DNA from: Carpediemonas membranifera
Lineage: Eukaryota; Fornicata
DNA length: 64,000 nt
Assembly (NCBI GenBank): GCA_019828565.1
Contig: JAHDYR010000024.1
Span: 186,001-250,000 of the forward strand
Reading direction: 5' to 3'
The position numbers and the translations under genes are program-made. The notes under the pieces are model-generated. The model was given only the letters and a program-made list of their open reading frames with translations. It had not been told where the DNA came from and made no database searches. Of this stretch, positions 41,776-51,715 are shown piece by piece. The stretch's first letter is position 1; each line of letters starts with the position of its first letter.

Positions 41776-42297
41776 ATGAGTACTTCAATCAACACCGTTA
41801 CAGGTAATTACCCCACTATCAAGCTGAAAGATGCAACCATCGAGAGTATTGACGCCTTTGAGCGTATGGGCAGGATTTTCCTTGCAACGAACAGCAAGGT
41901 TGCTCCCACGGACTTCTTGTCACTCGAAGACATCACAGAACTTCAAGCACAATACCCCGACGTCGATTTCACGAGAGCTACCCTTGATCAACTCTCCACT
42001 CTGATGCGCAAGCTCGTAACTCCTGACAACGTCATCGACCTGCTAGATAACCTAGCATCTCTCTCTCTTGACTGGGACAGTACCCGTAATGTCCCCAACG
42101 GCACCGCCATGGGTTCTATCGAGCGAGCAACCCGTGTGCTGGTCGCCAGCTTCCGAAACCGGATGCGTCTCTTCGACTCCCTTCCTCCGGGCGAGGACCT
42201 CCCCGAGGCCGCCACGGACGAGGAGGTATCCTCCAGACGTCACCGCTTTGAGCAGCTCTGTAGCAGACTGCTCATCGACGCTCCTCCAGCGGCCTAA
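41776..42297 (+). CDS. G1 Gag
   Basis: ATG 41776 (MSTSINTVTGNYPTIKL). A helical capsid-like region of 173 codons; Gag continues past the stop in another frame (SLLWDDDSFDDTVKSAVK) and then to the knuckle CKFCQGWHKDYRC at about 42580. At least one frame break lies near 42290. Confidence 0.65.
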   Translation: MSTSINTVTGNYPTIKLKDATIESIDAFERMGRIFLATNSKVAPTDFLSLEDITELQAQYPDVDFTRATLDQLSTLMRKLVTPDNVIDLLDNLASLSLDWDSTRNVPNGTAMGSIERATRVLVASFRNRMRLFDSLPPGEDLPEAATDEEVSSRRHRFEQLCSRLLIDAPPAA

Positions 42298-42462
42298 GGC
42301 CCTGAAGACTAAGACGAGATGGATCTCGCTCCTATGGGACGATGACTCCTTCGACGATACAGTCAAGTCGGCGGTCAAGGCGGCTAAGTTCCTTGACCGC
42401 CAGGGGTTCCCCCCAGGGGCCCGAAGGCCCACGTCCCGGCTCCAGCCGGCCACGTCAAGCGT

Positions 42463-44470
42463 GTGGGCCGAGGCCCTACGCATCCTGCCAACAGCCAGCG
42501 CCCTCAGGGCCCCAACCTCTCCAGACCTCAGGGTCAGCGCCCTTCGGGCCAGCAGGCTCCTCAGCCTCTTACCAGACCCTGCAAGTTTTGTCAGGGCTGG
42601 CACAAGGACTACCGCTGCCCTCAGCACCCGAATTTCGCCGCTGAGGAGCGCCAGGCTCAGGCCAACGCGGCCCAGACTTCGTCTGCCGGTCCCATGACAA
42701 CCACGGCAACTATAAATGGCCGTGAGTATTCTTTTACTGTTGACACTGGAGCAAGTATATGCTTTATGAGCCAGAAGGTTGTACGCCAGCTACCCAGGGA
42801 CGCTGTATCAGTTGACACTGGAGAGTGGATCACTGTGACCCTAGGGGATAACCACAAGGTTCGGACGAACCAAGTAGCTACGCTCACCTTCCGTCTAGAA
42901 CGGCTCGGCCCAGTGCCCATTACGACGACCTGGAAGTTCTATGTGCTTCCAGGTGAAGCCTTTAAGGTCCTATTGGGCTGTGACCTTCTTAGGTCGCTCA
43001 AGTTCATCGACGATGAGACACTCAACTTCAACCTCGAGAAGCTAGGCTCAGAGGACGAATCAGAGTGGGTTCCATTCACTCACAGATACCTCGACGAGGA
43101 TCTGAACACAGCTGAAGTGGAAGAGAACCACCCGGATATTCCGGACTCAGCGATAAAGCCCCAGCTCGAAGAGCTCGTGGCCGCTTTCCCCGATATTTGG
43201 GAAGAGTCTCTCCCCGCAGAAGGGTCTAACCTGGAGGAGATGACTATAGAGCTCGTAAACGAGCGGGACATTGTCCAGGCGAGAGCTAGAGGCCTTGCCG
43301 ACGCGACAGCGGCGCTTGTAGCGACCGAGCTCGAGGAACTCTGGAGATCTGGGATTATCCGTGAGTCTCGAGGCCCTTACAGTTCCCCCATAGTGGTGGT
43401 GAAGAAAGGTCACAAGGGCTCCCAGAAAATCAGACACTGCGTAGATTACAAAGAGCTGAACGACCTAACGATCAAGGACAAGTTCCCGATCCCAAATGTT
43501 AGACATTTCGTGGATCGCGCGGCAGGCTGCAAATATTTTGCAGGCCTAGACCTAAGGCAGGGGTACTATCAGATGAACATGAGTGAAAAGGATATTCCTA
43601 AGACCGCGTTCGTTACCCCTGACTCGTACTTCGAGTTCACTAGGTGTCCTTTTGGTCTGACGAACGCTCCCTCAAGGTTCCAGCGTGCTATGCAGCGGGC
43701 CTTTGCGGAAATCCTCCATAAAGGAGTCGACATATACCTTGATGATATCATGGTATATGCTCGCTCGGAGGACGAGTTCGTCGCCCTGATGGAGAAAGTC
43801 TTCTCCATCTTCCGCGAGTACAAGCTACGCTTGAAAGCAGGCAAGTGCAAAATCGGCACGGACCACGTGGAGGCCGTAGGCTATATCGTCTCTGAGAGAG
43901 GGAAGCAGCTGGCTCCATCGCGTGTACAGGCGATCTGGGATATTCCCGTCCCTGAGACGGCTAAGTCACTCCAGAGGGTGCTAGGTTCATTCAACTACGT
44001 TGCGCAGTTCATCGAAGACGCTGCTCGGACACTCCGTCCCCTGAACCACCTACTCACCACCGCCTTAAAGGTCAAGGGCTCACTCTCCGACCTTTGGACG
44101 GACGAGCATACCCAAGCTTTCGAAGCCTACAAAGCTAAGCTTACATCTGACACTGTTCTAAGCTTCCCTGACATCTCTAAGAGATGGATCCTCGAGACGG
44201 ACGCGTCGAATGAGGGTCTAGGGGGAATCCTGTACCAGGAGGACAGTGACGGCGGAAATCGCCAACTAGTGAGTTTCTTCGCAGGTGTCCACACGCCGGC
44301 TCAGTCGCGTTGGCCCACATATGAGCAAGAACTCCACGCCATCATCTACTGTCTGACTCGTCCCGACATGGCACAGCTTTTCCGTCTTAAAGACGAGATC
44401 GAGATTCATACTGATCACCAGAACTTAGTCTATCTCTTGAAGAGAAAAGAACTTTCAAAAAAAGCTGCTC
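42463..44470 (+). CDS. G1 Pol part 1: zinc knuckle, protease, RT, RNase H
   Basis: Knuckle CKFCQGWHKDYRC, then protease FTVDTGASICFMS (DTG active site), RT with GLDLRQGYYQMN, CPFGLTNAPSRFQ and YLDDIMVYA (catalytic YLDD), RNase H with LETDASNEGLGGIL and HTDHQNLVYL. The frame ends in the A7 run 44457-44463; one A fewer would continue it into the next part. Confidence 0.85.
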
Positions 44471-45686
44471 AGATGGGTTATGATTCTATCAGACTACAAT
44501 TTCTCCATCACGCATATTGCGGGTGAGTCAAACAAGATGGCGGATATGCTGTCGAGGGATATTCCTTCTGGTAACCAGGAACAAGCGAACCTGCTAGACG
44601 TGGGGGAAGCGACCCTGGGACCATCCTTAGAGGAGGTTCGGGATGACCAGGCCAAGCAGCCCGAGTCTACTAAGGAAGGTTGGGTGAAACTCGACGGAGT
44701 AACCCTGGTGGACGGCGTTTACTTGAAGGACGGCGTCCCCATTATACCAGAAGGCGATATTCGCTCGCGGTACCTCAAGGTCGCACACCAGTTCCATAGT
44801 GGAACCAACGCTACGTACCAGCGCCTGAGGACCATGGCCTATTGGCCAGGCATGTTGCAAGACTGCAAGCGGATTGTTCGCACATGCCCGATCTGCCTTA
44901 AGGCGAGGATCAAGAACTATCTGCAGCCTGAGGCTGGGTCGTCGACTAGAACGTCACCCTGGGGAGACCGTAGCGGTCGACTCCATGGGACCTCTACCGA
45001 AGGATCAGAGGGGCGCCCGCTACATCATTGTAGCGACGGATATGTTCACGCGATACATGGAACTCATTCCGGTAGCGAGCATCGACGGAGACACCGTCGC
45101 GCAAGCCCTATGGGACAACGTATTCTCGAGGCACGGGCTACCTAAGGAGCTCCTGTCAGACAACGGACCAGAATACGCAAACCAGATAGTCAAAGCGTTG
45201 ACGGACACCCTACGGGTCAGCCATCACTTCACGACACCTTACCACCCACAAAGCAATGGGCTGGCGGAGAGGCGTAACGCCGAGGTAGCAAGACACCTAA
45301 GGTGGATGGCTCTCTCTATCGCTCCTAAGGACGACTGGTCGACCCTACTTCCAACAGTACGGATGATAATCAACGGTACACTGCAGGCGGCCACGGGATT
45401 TACCCCCCACGAGCTGGTCTATGGCCACACACACAACATAATGGACAGTACTTTGTGGTCGGAAGAGACGCTAGGCGTCTTCGACTACAAAGGATTCTAC
45501 GAAAACCTTAAGGTCACCCTGGCTAACCTCGAAGAGGCGGCAAAACAGGCAGTAGGGCCTCACCAGAGCCCGATCGAGACCACAGGCTTAGAGCCAGGGG
45601 ACTACGTTCTTTGGAAGAACGAAGCCCCTCAAAAACTTGACACACCCCACACAGGTCCGTGGAAGGTGGTAGAGGTACTCCCCTAA
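44465..45686 (+). CDS. G1 Pol part 2: RNase H end and integrase
   Basis: MILSDYNFSITHIAGESN closes RNase H. The integrase has an H-H-C-C domain (HQFHSGTNATYQRL...CPIC) and a DDE core: VAVDSMGPLP, LLSDNGPEYAN and NGLAERRNAE. A further frame change is near 44940, so it spans two frames. Confidence 0.75.
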
Positions 45687-45702
45687 CAACAGAGCTAAGC
45701 TC

Positions 45703-45981
45703 ATGTCGCTAAGCGATAACCGGCTCAAGGCTACGCATATTGACAAGCTGATGAAGTTCGAGACTGATGTTAGCGAAGACCTTATGAGGCAGCTAGCTGA
45801 GTCGGATCAGGAGCAGTACAGAGTCGAAGATATAGTATCTATCGACTGGAAAAAGGGTTCAGCCCGGGTCAAGTGGCTAGGCTACGATGAATTGACCGAC
45901 GAGCCTCTCGGTGCCATAAAGCACCTCGAGATCATCAAGCGTAAGGCACGCAAAGCTCGTAAGTCCCTCGACAAGTACTAA
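45703..45981 (+). CDS. G1 chromodomain-like tail
   Basis: 93 codons with VEDIVSIDWKKGSARVKWLGYDE, resembling a degenerate chromodomain (missing some aromatic-cage residues). Separated from integrase by a stop. In chromoviruses this domain guides integration. Confidence 0.5.
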   Translation: MSLSDNRLKATHIDKLMKFETDVSEDLMRQLAESDQEQYRVEDIVSIDWKKGSARVKWLGYDELTDEPLGAIKHLEIIKRKARKARKSLDKY

Positions 45982-46035
45982 GTACCCTCTTTTCCCTTCC
46001 TTTAGCAGGTGGGTTTTTCTCGTCGAAGGGGGTAG

Positions 46036-46109
46036 TGACGTGGGTTTGACCACGATTGACCTTTGGTCCAACTATGCGGATTTCCCCAAGTAAACGAATT
46101 CTCTCTTCA
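46036..46109 (+). repeat. G1 3' LTR (74 bp)
   Basis: One mismatch to the 5' LTR. Followed by GTTC, then the 5' end of the zinc-finger gene. Confidence 0.85.
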
Positions 46110-46223
46110 GTTCCGGTACAGACACTTCTGAATTCATGAGAATTTCTATCCAAGCTGTTTACGTTGTTACATTTGTCTATTTACGTAAACTCCTGGCATT
46201 GACAATACCTAAAACTGCGACAT

Positions 46224-46448
46224 TTGTCGATCATGATTCGAGCAACTAGCCACCAAAAGGTAGAAACGGTAACGTCAGGGCTCGTGGAAGTTGCCAAAGT
46301 ACAAGATTCTTACCAAATAATCCGAAAAACTGCTCAGGGCTTGCGAAAGGAAGAAGAAATCAACAAAAAGGTGAATGACACAGAGTTTCTGCTGCAAGAG
46401 ATACGCGATTTGTTTATAGATGCCATACAGACGATGAGGGACAAGTAA
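46224..46448 (+). CDS. Small helical protein of unknown function
   Basis: 74 codons, Lys/Glu-rich and helical (RKEEEINKKVNDTEFLLQE), start near 46224-46233. It sits between the zinc-finger gene 5' end and a hairpin. Its composition resembles the small helical ORFs at locus 1 but I see no clear sequence match. Confidence 0.4.
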   Translation: MSIMIRATSHQKVETVTSGLVEVAKVQDSYQIIRKTAQGLRKEEEINKKVNDTEFLLQEIRDLFIDAIQTMRDK

Positions 46449-46454
46449 AAATGA

Positions 46455-46528
46455 CATTCACTAGCTTTGCTTCTCATTTCACATATTCTTGTGAAATATG
46501 TGAAATGTGAAACAGATTCTAGTGAATC
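46455..46528. repeat. Long hairpin at locus 4
   Basis: Outer arms ATTCACTAG (46456-46464) and CTAGTGAAT (46519-46527); inner arms CATTTCACATAT (46475-46486) and ATATGTGAAATG (46496-46507), all exact. Confidence 0.9.
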
Positions 46529-46549
46529 TCATTTTTTCTTGCACTTTTT

Positions 46550-46600
46550 GGAGTATCTCCAGGGTATCTCCCGGGAGACTCTAGCCATTCCTACAGTATG
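46550..46600 (+). promoter_or_regulatory. Short palindromes and ACAGTATG junction signal, locus 4
   Basis: GGAGTATCTCC (46550-46560) and the perfect TCTCCCGGGAGA (46567-46578) precede CTACAGTATG, with ACAGTATG at 46593-46600. Gypsy RNase H sequence follows at once, but not in frame with this ATG. Confidence 0.6.
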
Positions 46601-46642
46601 ACCTCGAGCTCCCCTGGACGCTCGAGACCGACGCTTCAACAG

Positions 46643-46745
46643 TGTAGTGGTCACCTGACCCGTATATATTTAGGCCATATTTACCACTAGGGTTCGACCC
46701 TATTTAAACACTTCGCATTGATTGTTGTTGTTCTGTGCCACCACA
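46643..46745 (+). repeat. G2 5' LTR (103 bp)
   Basis: TGTAGTGGTCACC...GTGCCACCACA, with GTATATATTTA as a possible TATA region. It matches 55918-56020. Confidence 0.95.
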
Positions 46746-46755
46746 GTAATATTAC
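46746..46755 (+). promoter_or_regulatory. Palindrome at the G2 primer-binding position
   Basis: GTAATATTAC starts at the first base after the 5' LTR. No TGG. Confidence 0.65.
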
Positions 46756-46762
46756 TATCTAG

Positions 46763-47359
46763 ATGAACGTAGAACAACTATCAACTTTCCTGGCACCCTA
46801 TCTCACTAGTACGAAGCCTAAGGCATGGTATTCATTCCGGGAAGCCTTCATTGCCCATTACGCACGAAACGCCGCTTCCAAGCCTCTGATCTTCGATTAC
46901 GTCGCAGCGACGGTTTTGAAGATCATGTTCCTCGAATGCCCGGACCTCGAAGACCTTATTACTCGTGCCCGTGAGGTCACACAGCAACCCCGCGCTGCGC
47001 CTAGGGACCCCCTTCTGTTCCTCGCGCCCCCTGAGTCTGACACTGATGACGACACCGAGTCTGACACTGATAGTTCGGTCTCCGACGAGTCCGAGCATCT
47101 ACCCGTTCACACACCCGAGACCCCTAACGACTTCAACAAAAGATTTATCTCAATGGTGAACGACATCTTCGGACCCCTCGACCGTCAGGACGCGCTCGAC
47201 CGATTTGACTCGATTACCTTTGACACCGCCAGCAAGAACGTTTATGAGTCCATGCTCTACTACACGTTAATCTACCAGCGGACACTCGAAAACTGCGCCT
47301 CTGTACCCCCCGAAGCAGTCGAGCCTCGTAGCCAAATTCCTGAAGGGCATCCGCAATGA
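46763..47359 (+). CDS. G2 Gag
   Basis: ATG 46763 (MNVEQLSTFLAPYL). The N-terminal helical region is followed by an acidic Asp/Ser stretch and a capsid-like part. Near the C6 run at about 47310 coding moves to the frame of Pol. Confidence 0.6.
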   Translation: MNVEQLSTFLAPYLTSTKPKAWYSFREAFIAHYARNAASKPLIFDYVAATVLKIMFLECPDLEDLITRAREVTQQPRAAPRDPLLFLAPPESDTDDDTESDTDSSVSDESEHLPVHTPETPNDFNKRFISMVNDIFGPLDRQDALDRFDSITFDTASKNVYESMLYYTLIYQRTLENCASVPPEAVEPRSQIPEGHPQ

Positions 47360-48280
47360 TCGCTTACGTGAACGCTGTAAGACCTTTGAGGATAAGTCCT
47401 CCATCGCCAACACCATGCGCGCCGCTCTCTCCCAAGCCAAGAAGATGCAGCAAGCCGAGAAGGAATCCCACAAGTCGCGGAAGAAGGACGTAAATTATAG
47501 GTCCTACGCGCACGATTTCCTCGCTGCTACGGTTGAAGAGTACTTAGACGCAATGTCAGCCGAAACGCCTGAAGACGATCAAGCAGAACACCGCCCAGTC
47601 TTCAAAGTCAGACTGCACGGATCCTCCGTGCGCGCCCTCTACGACACAGGTGCCACCGCCAACTTCCTCCATGAGGCGAAAGCGAAGTCCCTGGGCCTCA
47701 CCCCCATTCCTGAGTGCCACAGGGTTCGCCTCATGTCAGGCCAACTAATCAACACCTCCCAAGTGGCCTACGATACTGTCCTGTACCCTTCTGTGACAGG
47801 TAGACCCCTCTCTGTACGCACAAAGTTTATCCTCATCTCACTCGACCATTACGATGCGATCATCGGGTTCCCACTCCTGCGCAGCGCGGGACTGATCGAG
47901 ATACCCTCGCCTGACCCGACTCCGTCAAACCAGAACGACGACGACGAGATGTTCGAAAACGAGGTCGAGAGAACAGCCCCAGAATATGTGCAGTTTGCAG
48001 AAGCCAGCCAAAGGATTGTTGAAAAGTTCCCAGGCCTATTCGGGGACATTTCCAGCCCGTCCAAGCTCCCAGCATTCTCCCTGAAGACCAAGAATGACCA
48101 GGTCATCAACTGCTTCCCATATCGTCACGGCAAGCAGGTGGAAGATGAGGTTAATCGCCAGGTTGAGGAGCTGCTTGCTCTGGACGTCATCGAGCCTTCG
48201 GACTCAGCCTTCAATAACCCCATCGTCATGGCAAAGAAGAGAGGCAACAAGCTTCGCCTCTGCCTCGACTTTAGACGGCT
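47330..48280 (+). CDS. G2 Pol part 1: protease and start of RT
   Basis: Protease-like LYDTGATANFLHEAK (DTG). The RT start LDVIEPSDSAFNNPIVMAKK and LRLCLDFRRL stop at the G3 insertion (48281). The frame continues at 53150 as NLITQAEEHPLPLIDD. Confidence 0.8.
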
Positions 48281-48334
48281 ATGCCGTGTTACGAATGAGT
48301 TTTATGCAACCAACTCCCGCAGTTTAGGGTCACA
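48281..48334 (-). repeat. G3 3' LTR (54 bp)
   Basis: Identical to 53091-53144. Minus-strand reading starts TGTGACCC after a purine tract. Confidence 0.85.
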
Positions 48335-48354
48335 CTTCCCCCCATGCGGACGCA

Positions 48355-48729
48355 TTAACGGCGCCCGGAACTGCGGAACTTCTTCTTGGCGGCGGCGAAC
48401 GCGGCTTCATGCTCTGGATGAGCGACGAGGTAATCATCGAGAGCCGCTAGCTGGTCATAGTACCGGTTATAGGGTACATAGGAGTCTTCGTCGGGTGTGA
48501 GGCCTTCCCAACGGATGAGGAGCTCCAATGAGCCGTTCTTCTTCTTCTTGTGACCGACGATCTCCTTGACGGGCTGTTCGCCTTGCTCGAAAGCGGCGAT
48601 CCGCTCGAGCTCGGTGTCGGATAAATCGGTCTCGAATCGGACCAGTCTGTCGGCGTGGACCGTGCTGACGCATCTTGTGACGAGGTCACGGACGCGGTAG
48701 GTGTTCGGGTGTTCGCCCTTCCCCTCCAT
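48355..48729 (-). CDS. G3 chromodomain
   Basis: Contains VKEIVGHKKKKNGSLELLIR then WEGLTPDEDSYVPY, with the hydrophobic and aromatic pattern of a chromodomain near the C-terminus of Pol. It ends 21 bp before the 3' LTR. A frame change separates it from integrase. Confidence 0.8.
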   Translation of the reverse strand: MEGKGEHPNTYRVRDLVTRCVSTVHADRLVRFETDLSDTELERIAAFEQGEQPVKEIVGHKKKKNGSLELLIRWEGLTPDEDSYVPYNRYYDQLAALDDYLVAHPEHEAAFAAAKKKFRSSGRR

Positions 48730-49089
48730 GCGGAAGGGTCCGCGCAGGGGGGTGTAGATCTTAGCCGGGGGCTTGCCCGGGTAGCGCAGGAGAACGTATT
48801 GTTCTCTCTCCCACGCATGAGTGTCTGCTGTGGCCTTGGCCTTGCGCGCCTCGTACGCGCGAATCTTGACGCGGGCGAGGGCTTGTAGAGCGGCTACGTC
48901 CTCCTGGAAGCGGACAATCTCACCTTCATCAACGCTCCCAGGGGTGCAGCTCTTCGTGGCGTTTGCCAGAGCGATCGGGGCGACCCGTAGCGTCGATTCT
49001 TTGCCGAACAGCAGTTCGAAAGGGGAGCGACCGGTGGTGGCGTGGCGGGTAGAGTTGATGACGTGTTGAGCGAGCGGTAAATAGGCGGG

Positions 49090-50814
49090 TCAGTTGCCGT
49101 CCTCTGCGTCTAGGAGGAGCGCTCTCATGCGAGACATGATCGTGCCGTTGAGTCGTTCAACGACTCCGTTGCTGGCCGGATGGTAAGGGGTTGAGAACCT
49201 GTGCTGAAGACTGATGATGGCGTTACACTCGGCAATGAGGGCGTTACGGAATTGAGTGCCCTGGTCGGTTTGAATCTCCTTTGGGACTCCGAACGTGGAC
49301 CACACATCCAGCATCGCTGCTGCAGCCTCTTCGGCCTTTGTAGTAGCGACCGGACGGAGGATCGTGAACTTGGAGAAGACATCCACGATCGTGATGATGT
49401 AGGACATGCCGGCCTCTTCCGGAAGGGGGCCTATTGTGTCAAGCTGGACCGTCTCGAAGGGCTTGAGTCGCTGCGTGGAGTGCCACTTCGTCTTCTCGCG
49501 GGCAGGGGGTCTAACCTTCTGGCAGACAGCGCAACTTCTGAGGGTCTCCCGGACGTCCGATTTCATGTCGGGCCAAGACTGCCCGGCGTTGCGGAGATTT
49601 TCCATCGTCTGAGCGACGCTGAAGTGGCCCTGTGCACCGGCGTGGTCCTGGTTGATGAGGTGACGGTGAGAACTGGAGACCTGTTCGATAGCGGCCTTGA
49701 GGTCGTCTCGGTCCTCTGGGACGCTGCTAGGACGGGACAGCGAGTCGGCGACGACGTTGTGGACACCCTTGATGTGGGCGATGGAGTAGGGGTATTCGGT
49801 CATTGTCAGGCGCCAGCGAGTAAGCTTTTTCGTGCCCTCCTCGTCCGTCTTTCTCAGGAGCCAAATAAGGTTCCGGTGATCGGTTCTGAGAGAGAACGGC
49901 TTAATCTTAAGGAGGGCTGAGAACTCCGGTCGAGTTACACAGTGGATGATCGCGTAAAGCTCCTGTTCGACGGTCGACCACCTTTGCTGAGTCTCGTCCA
50001 AGGTCTTGGAATAAAAAGCGAGGGGAACCTTCTCAACTCCTTCGCCCTGCCAGAGGACCCCGCCGATCGCTACTGAGGAGGCATCGGTCTCCAAGGTCCA
50101 GGGCTTGTCTAAGTCTGGGAGGGCGAGCGCCGTGTGTTCGGTGACCAGGTCTTTCATCTTAGCGAAAGCGGCGTCCTGCTCGGCGCCCCAGGCCACGGGG
50201 GACGACTTCCCCGGAGAGCCCTTAAGCAGCCGGTTGAGAGGTGCTGCGGCGTCGGCGAGATGGGGAATGTAATTCGACAAGTAGTTGAACTTGCCGAGGG
50301 ATCGACGGAGTTCCGACGTGGTGGTCGGAGGAAAGAGGTCGCGGATGGCCTGGACTCGAGCGGGGGCAACGGATCTGCCCATCTCGTTAACGATGAAGCC
50401 GCACACCTCAACCTCGGAGAGGCCGAGGGCACACTTGTCGGCCTTCAGTCTGACGTTGGCCGCCAGTAGATGATCGAAGAGATCCGTGATGGCGCTCTTG
50501 AACTCTTCCTCCGTGTGCGAGTAAGTGAAGATATCGTCGACGTAGGCTTTGGAGCTCTTGCAGTCTTCCAACACCTCGTCCATCGCTCTCTGGAACTTGG
50601 CCGGGGCATTCTTGAGCCCGAAGGGGGTACGAAGAAACTCGTAATGACCGCCTGGGATAGTGAAGGCGGTGAGTGAGACGCTGTCGGGGTCCATACGTTG
50701 CTGCCAGTAGCCGCTTCGGAGGTCGAGCGTGCCGAAGAGTGAGCAGCCGCTTGCCCTCATGGACGAAGGAGCGGATATCTGGTGTCGGGTAGCGATCGTC
50801 TTCGGTGGCTTCAT
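49090..50814 (-). CDS. G3 Pol: RT palm, RNase H, integrase, with a TGA
   Basis: RT GTLDLRSGYWQQRM, TPFGLKNAPAKFQR and YVDDIFTYS (catalytic YVDD). RNase H LETDASSVAIGGVLW and RTDHRNLIWLL. Integrase C-x2-C knuckle CAVC, LDTIGPLPEE, IQTDQGTQFRN and NGVVERLNG (DDE). TGA at 49092-49090 lies within EDGN(stop)PAYLPLAQ, where Trp would be usual; the same frame continues past it (PFELLFGKES). The RT start is in a different frame upstream of about 50750. Confidence 0.85.
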   Translation of the reverse strand: MKPPKTIATRHQISAPSSMRASGCSLFGTLDLRSGYWQQRMDPDSVSLTAFTIPGGHYEFLRTPFGLKNAPAKFQRAMDEVLEDCKSSKAYVDDIFTYSHTEEEFKSAITDLFDHLLAANVRLKADKCALGLSEVEVCGFIVNEMGRSVAPARVQAIRDLFPPTTTSELRRSLGKFNYLSNYIPHLADAAAPLNRLLKGSPGKSSPVAWGAEQDAAFAKMKDLVTEHTALALPDLDKPWTLETDASSVAIGGVLWQGEGVEKVPLAFYSKTLDETQQRWSTVEQELYAIIHCVTRPEFSALLKIKPFSLRTDHRNLIWLLRKTDEEGTKKLTRWRLTMTEYPYSIAHIKGVHNVVADSLSRPSSVPEDRDDLKAAIEQVSSSHRHLINQDHAGAQGHFSVAQTMENLRNAGQSWPDMKSDVRETLRSCAVCQKVRPPAREKTKWHSTQRLKPFETVQLDTIGPLPEEAGMSYIITIVDVFSKFTILRPVATTKAEEAAAAMLDVWSTFGVPKEIQTDQGTQFRNALIAECNAIISLQHRFSTPYHPASNGVVERLNGTIMSRMRALLLDAEDGN

Positions 50815-51715
50815 TCAGAACGTTATACGCGACGCAGAACCTGTCCTCACCGTTCTTCTTCTTCGCCATCACGTGTGGGGATGAGTACGGCGAGTCACTT
50901 GGGCGGATGACTAATTGTTGGAGCATCTTGTCGATTTCAGCGGCGGCGCTGGACGCTTGGGAACCCTTAAGGGGGCGTGGTCTTGCCTTCGGGAGCCTGT
51001 GGTCGCCAGGCTTCAGGGTGATCTTGTGTGGACGCAACTCGCTGCCGTCCTCTGGCAGCTCGCCGAAGAGCTCGCGGCGTTCGTATAGGAAGCCTTCGAG
51101 CCACTTAGTGAGGTCTGGATTGTCATCGTAAGGGATTCGGACCTTCTTCCACTCGTTATCAACATCAATCTCATCTGTGCAGGAGTCGAGATACGGGTGT
51201 GGAGGCAGATTGTCGTTGTCGGAGATGGTGGCGGATGACGGGATCAGCAGTCTGTCGTTCATGAGGTAGCCCAACCTTCTGAGGAGGTCGCGGCCGATCA
51301 GGACCTTTCGGCGTTTGGCGCGGATCACCATCAGCAATGCGGTGGCCTGCACGGTCTTGCCATCGATAGACGGGAGAGTGATGTCGACCTTTGCGGCCTT
51401 ACCGATGGAGATGACCTCGTCGCCGGCGTCGAAGAGCTCGACTGAGGTGTCGATGAGCTGGTAATTCGGGACCTTCGCTAGTGCGGGCTCCGAGATGACT
51501 GAGACGCAGGCTCCGATATCGAACTTCGTCTTGATTTGGACACCGTTGATCGTGGCCGGGACGTTGATGGGGTCGTTGTCGATCTCAACAGCCCCCACCT
51601 CATAGACGTCACCTTCGTCCTCGGACTCGGCGTCATCTGAGGCGTTGTTGTCGACTTCATGGACGTCGCGCTGGCCGCGCGAGTTGCGAAGCTTTGAGGA
51701 GTCCCTCAGGAACAT
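50750..51715 (-). CDS. G3 protease and start of RT
   Basis: Protease-like KFDIGACVSVISEPAL, with DIG in place of the usual DTG/DSG, and VLIGRDLLRRLGY as flap-side strand. RT begins IRPSDSPYSSPHVMAKKKNG and FCVAYNVLNEATEDDRYPTP, then breaks frame near 50750. DIG may be inactive or a variant. Confidence 0.75.

Larger units (their letters stand above)
41686..46109 (+). mobile_element. G1: Ty3/gypsy element with 74-bp LTRs
   Basis: LTRs are 41686-41759 and 46036-46109, TG...CA, with one mismatch. GTTC flanks both sides (41682-41685, 46110-46113). Order: gag, protease, RT, RNase H, integrase, weak chromodomain. A purine tract GAAGGGGGTAG precedes the 3' LTR. LTR similarity suggests recent insertion; frames are broken several times, partly in homopolymers. 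Confidence 0.9.
40681..46137 (-). pseudogene. Zinc-finger (PHD/RING-like) gene split by gypsy element G1
   Basis: The main part (41685-40681) ends with a C-terminal Cys/His cluster: CLLC, CCACKGFLHEQC and CPAC in PHD/RING-like spacing. The missing start is on the far side of G1: ATG at 46137 and nine codons (MNSEVSVPE) join in frame to PITATPP once one copy of the 4-bp target duplication is discounted. The middle is low-complexity with a Lys/Arg patch (KKIVFDDEEAKRPRLG), perhaps a nuclear signal. A chromatin role would be typical but is inferred. As assembled, the allele is interrupted. Confidence 0.7.
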
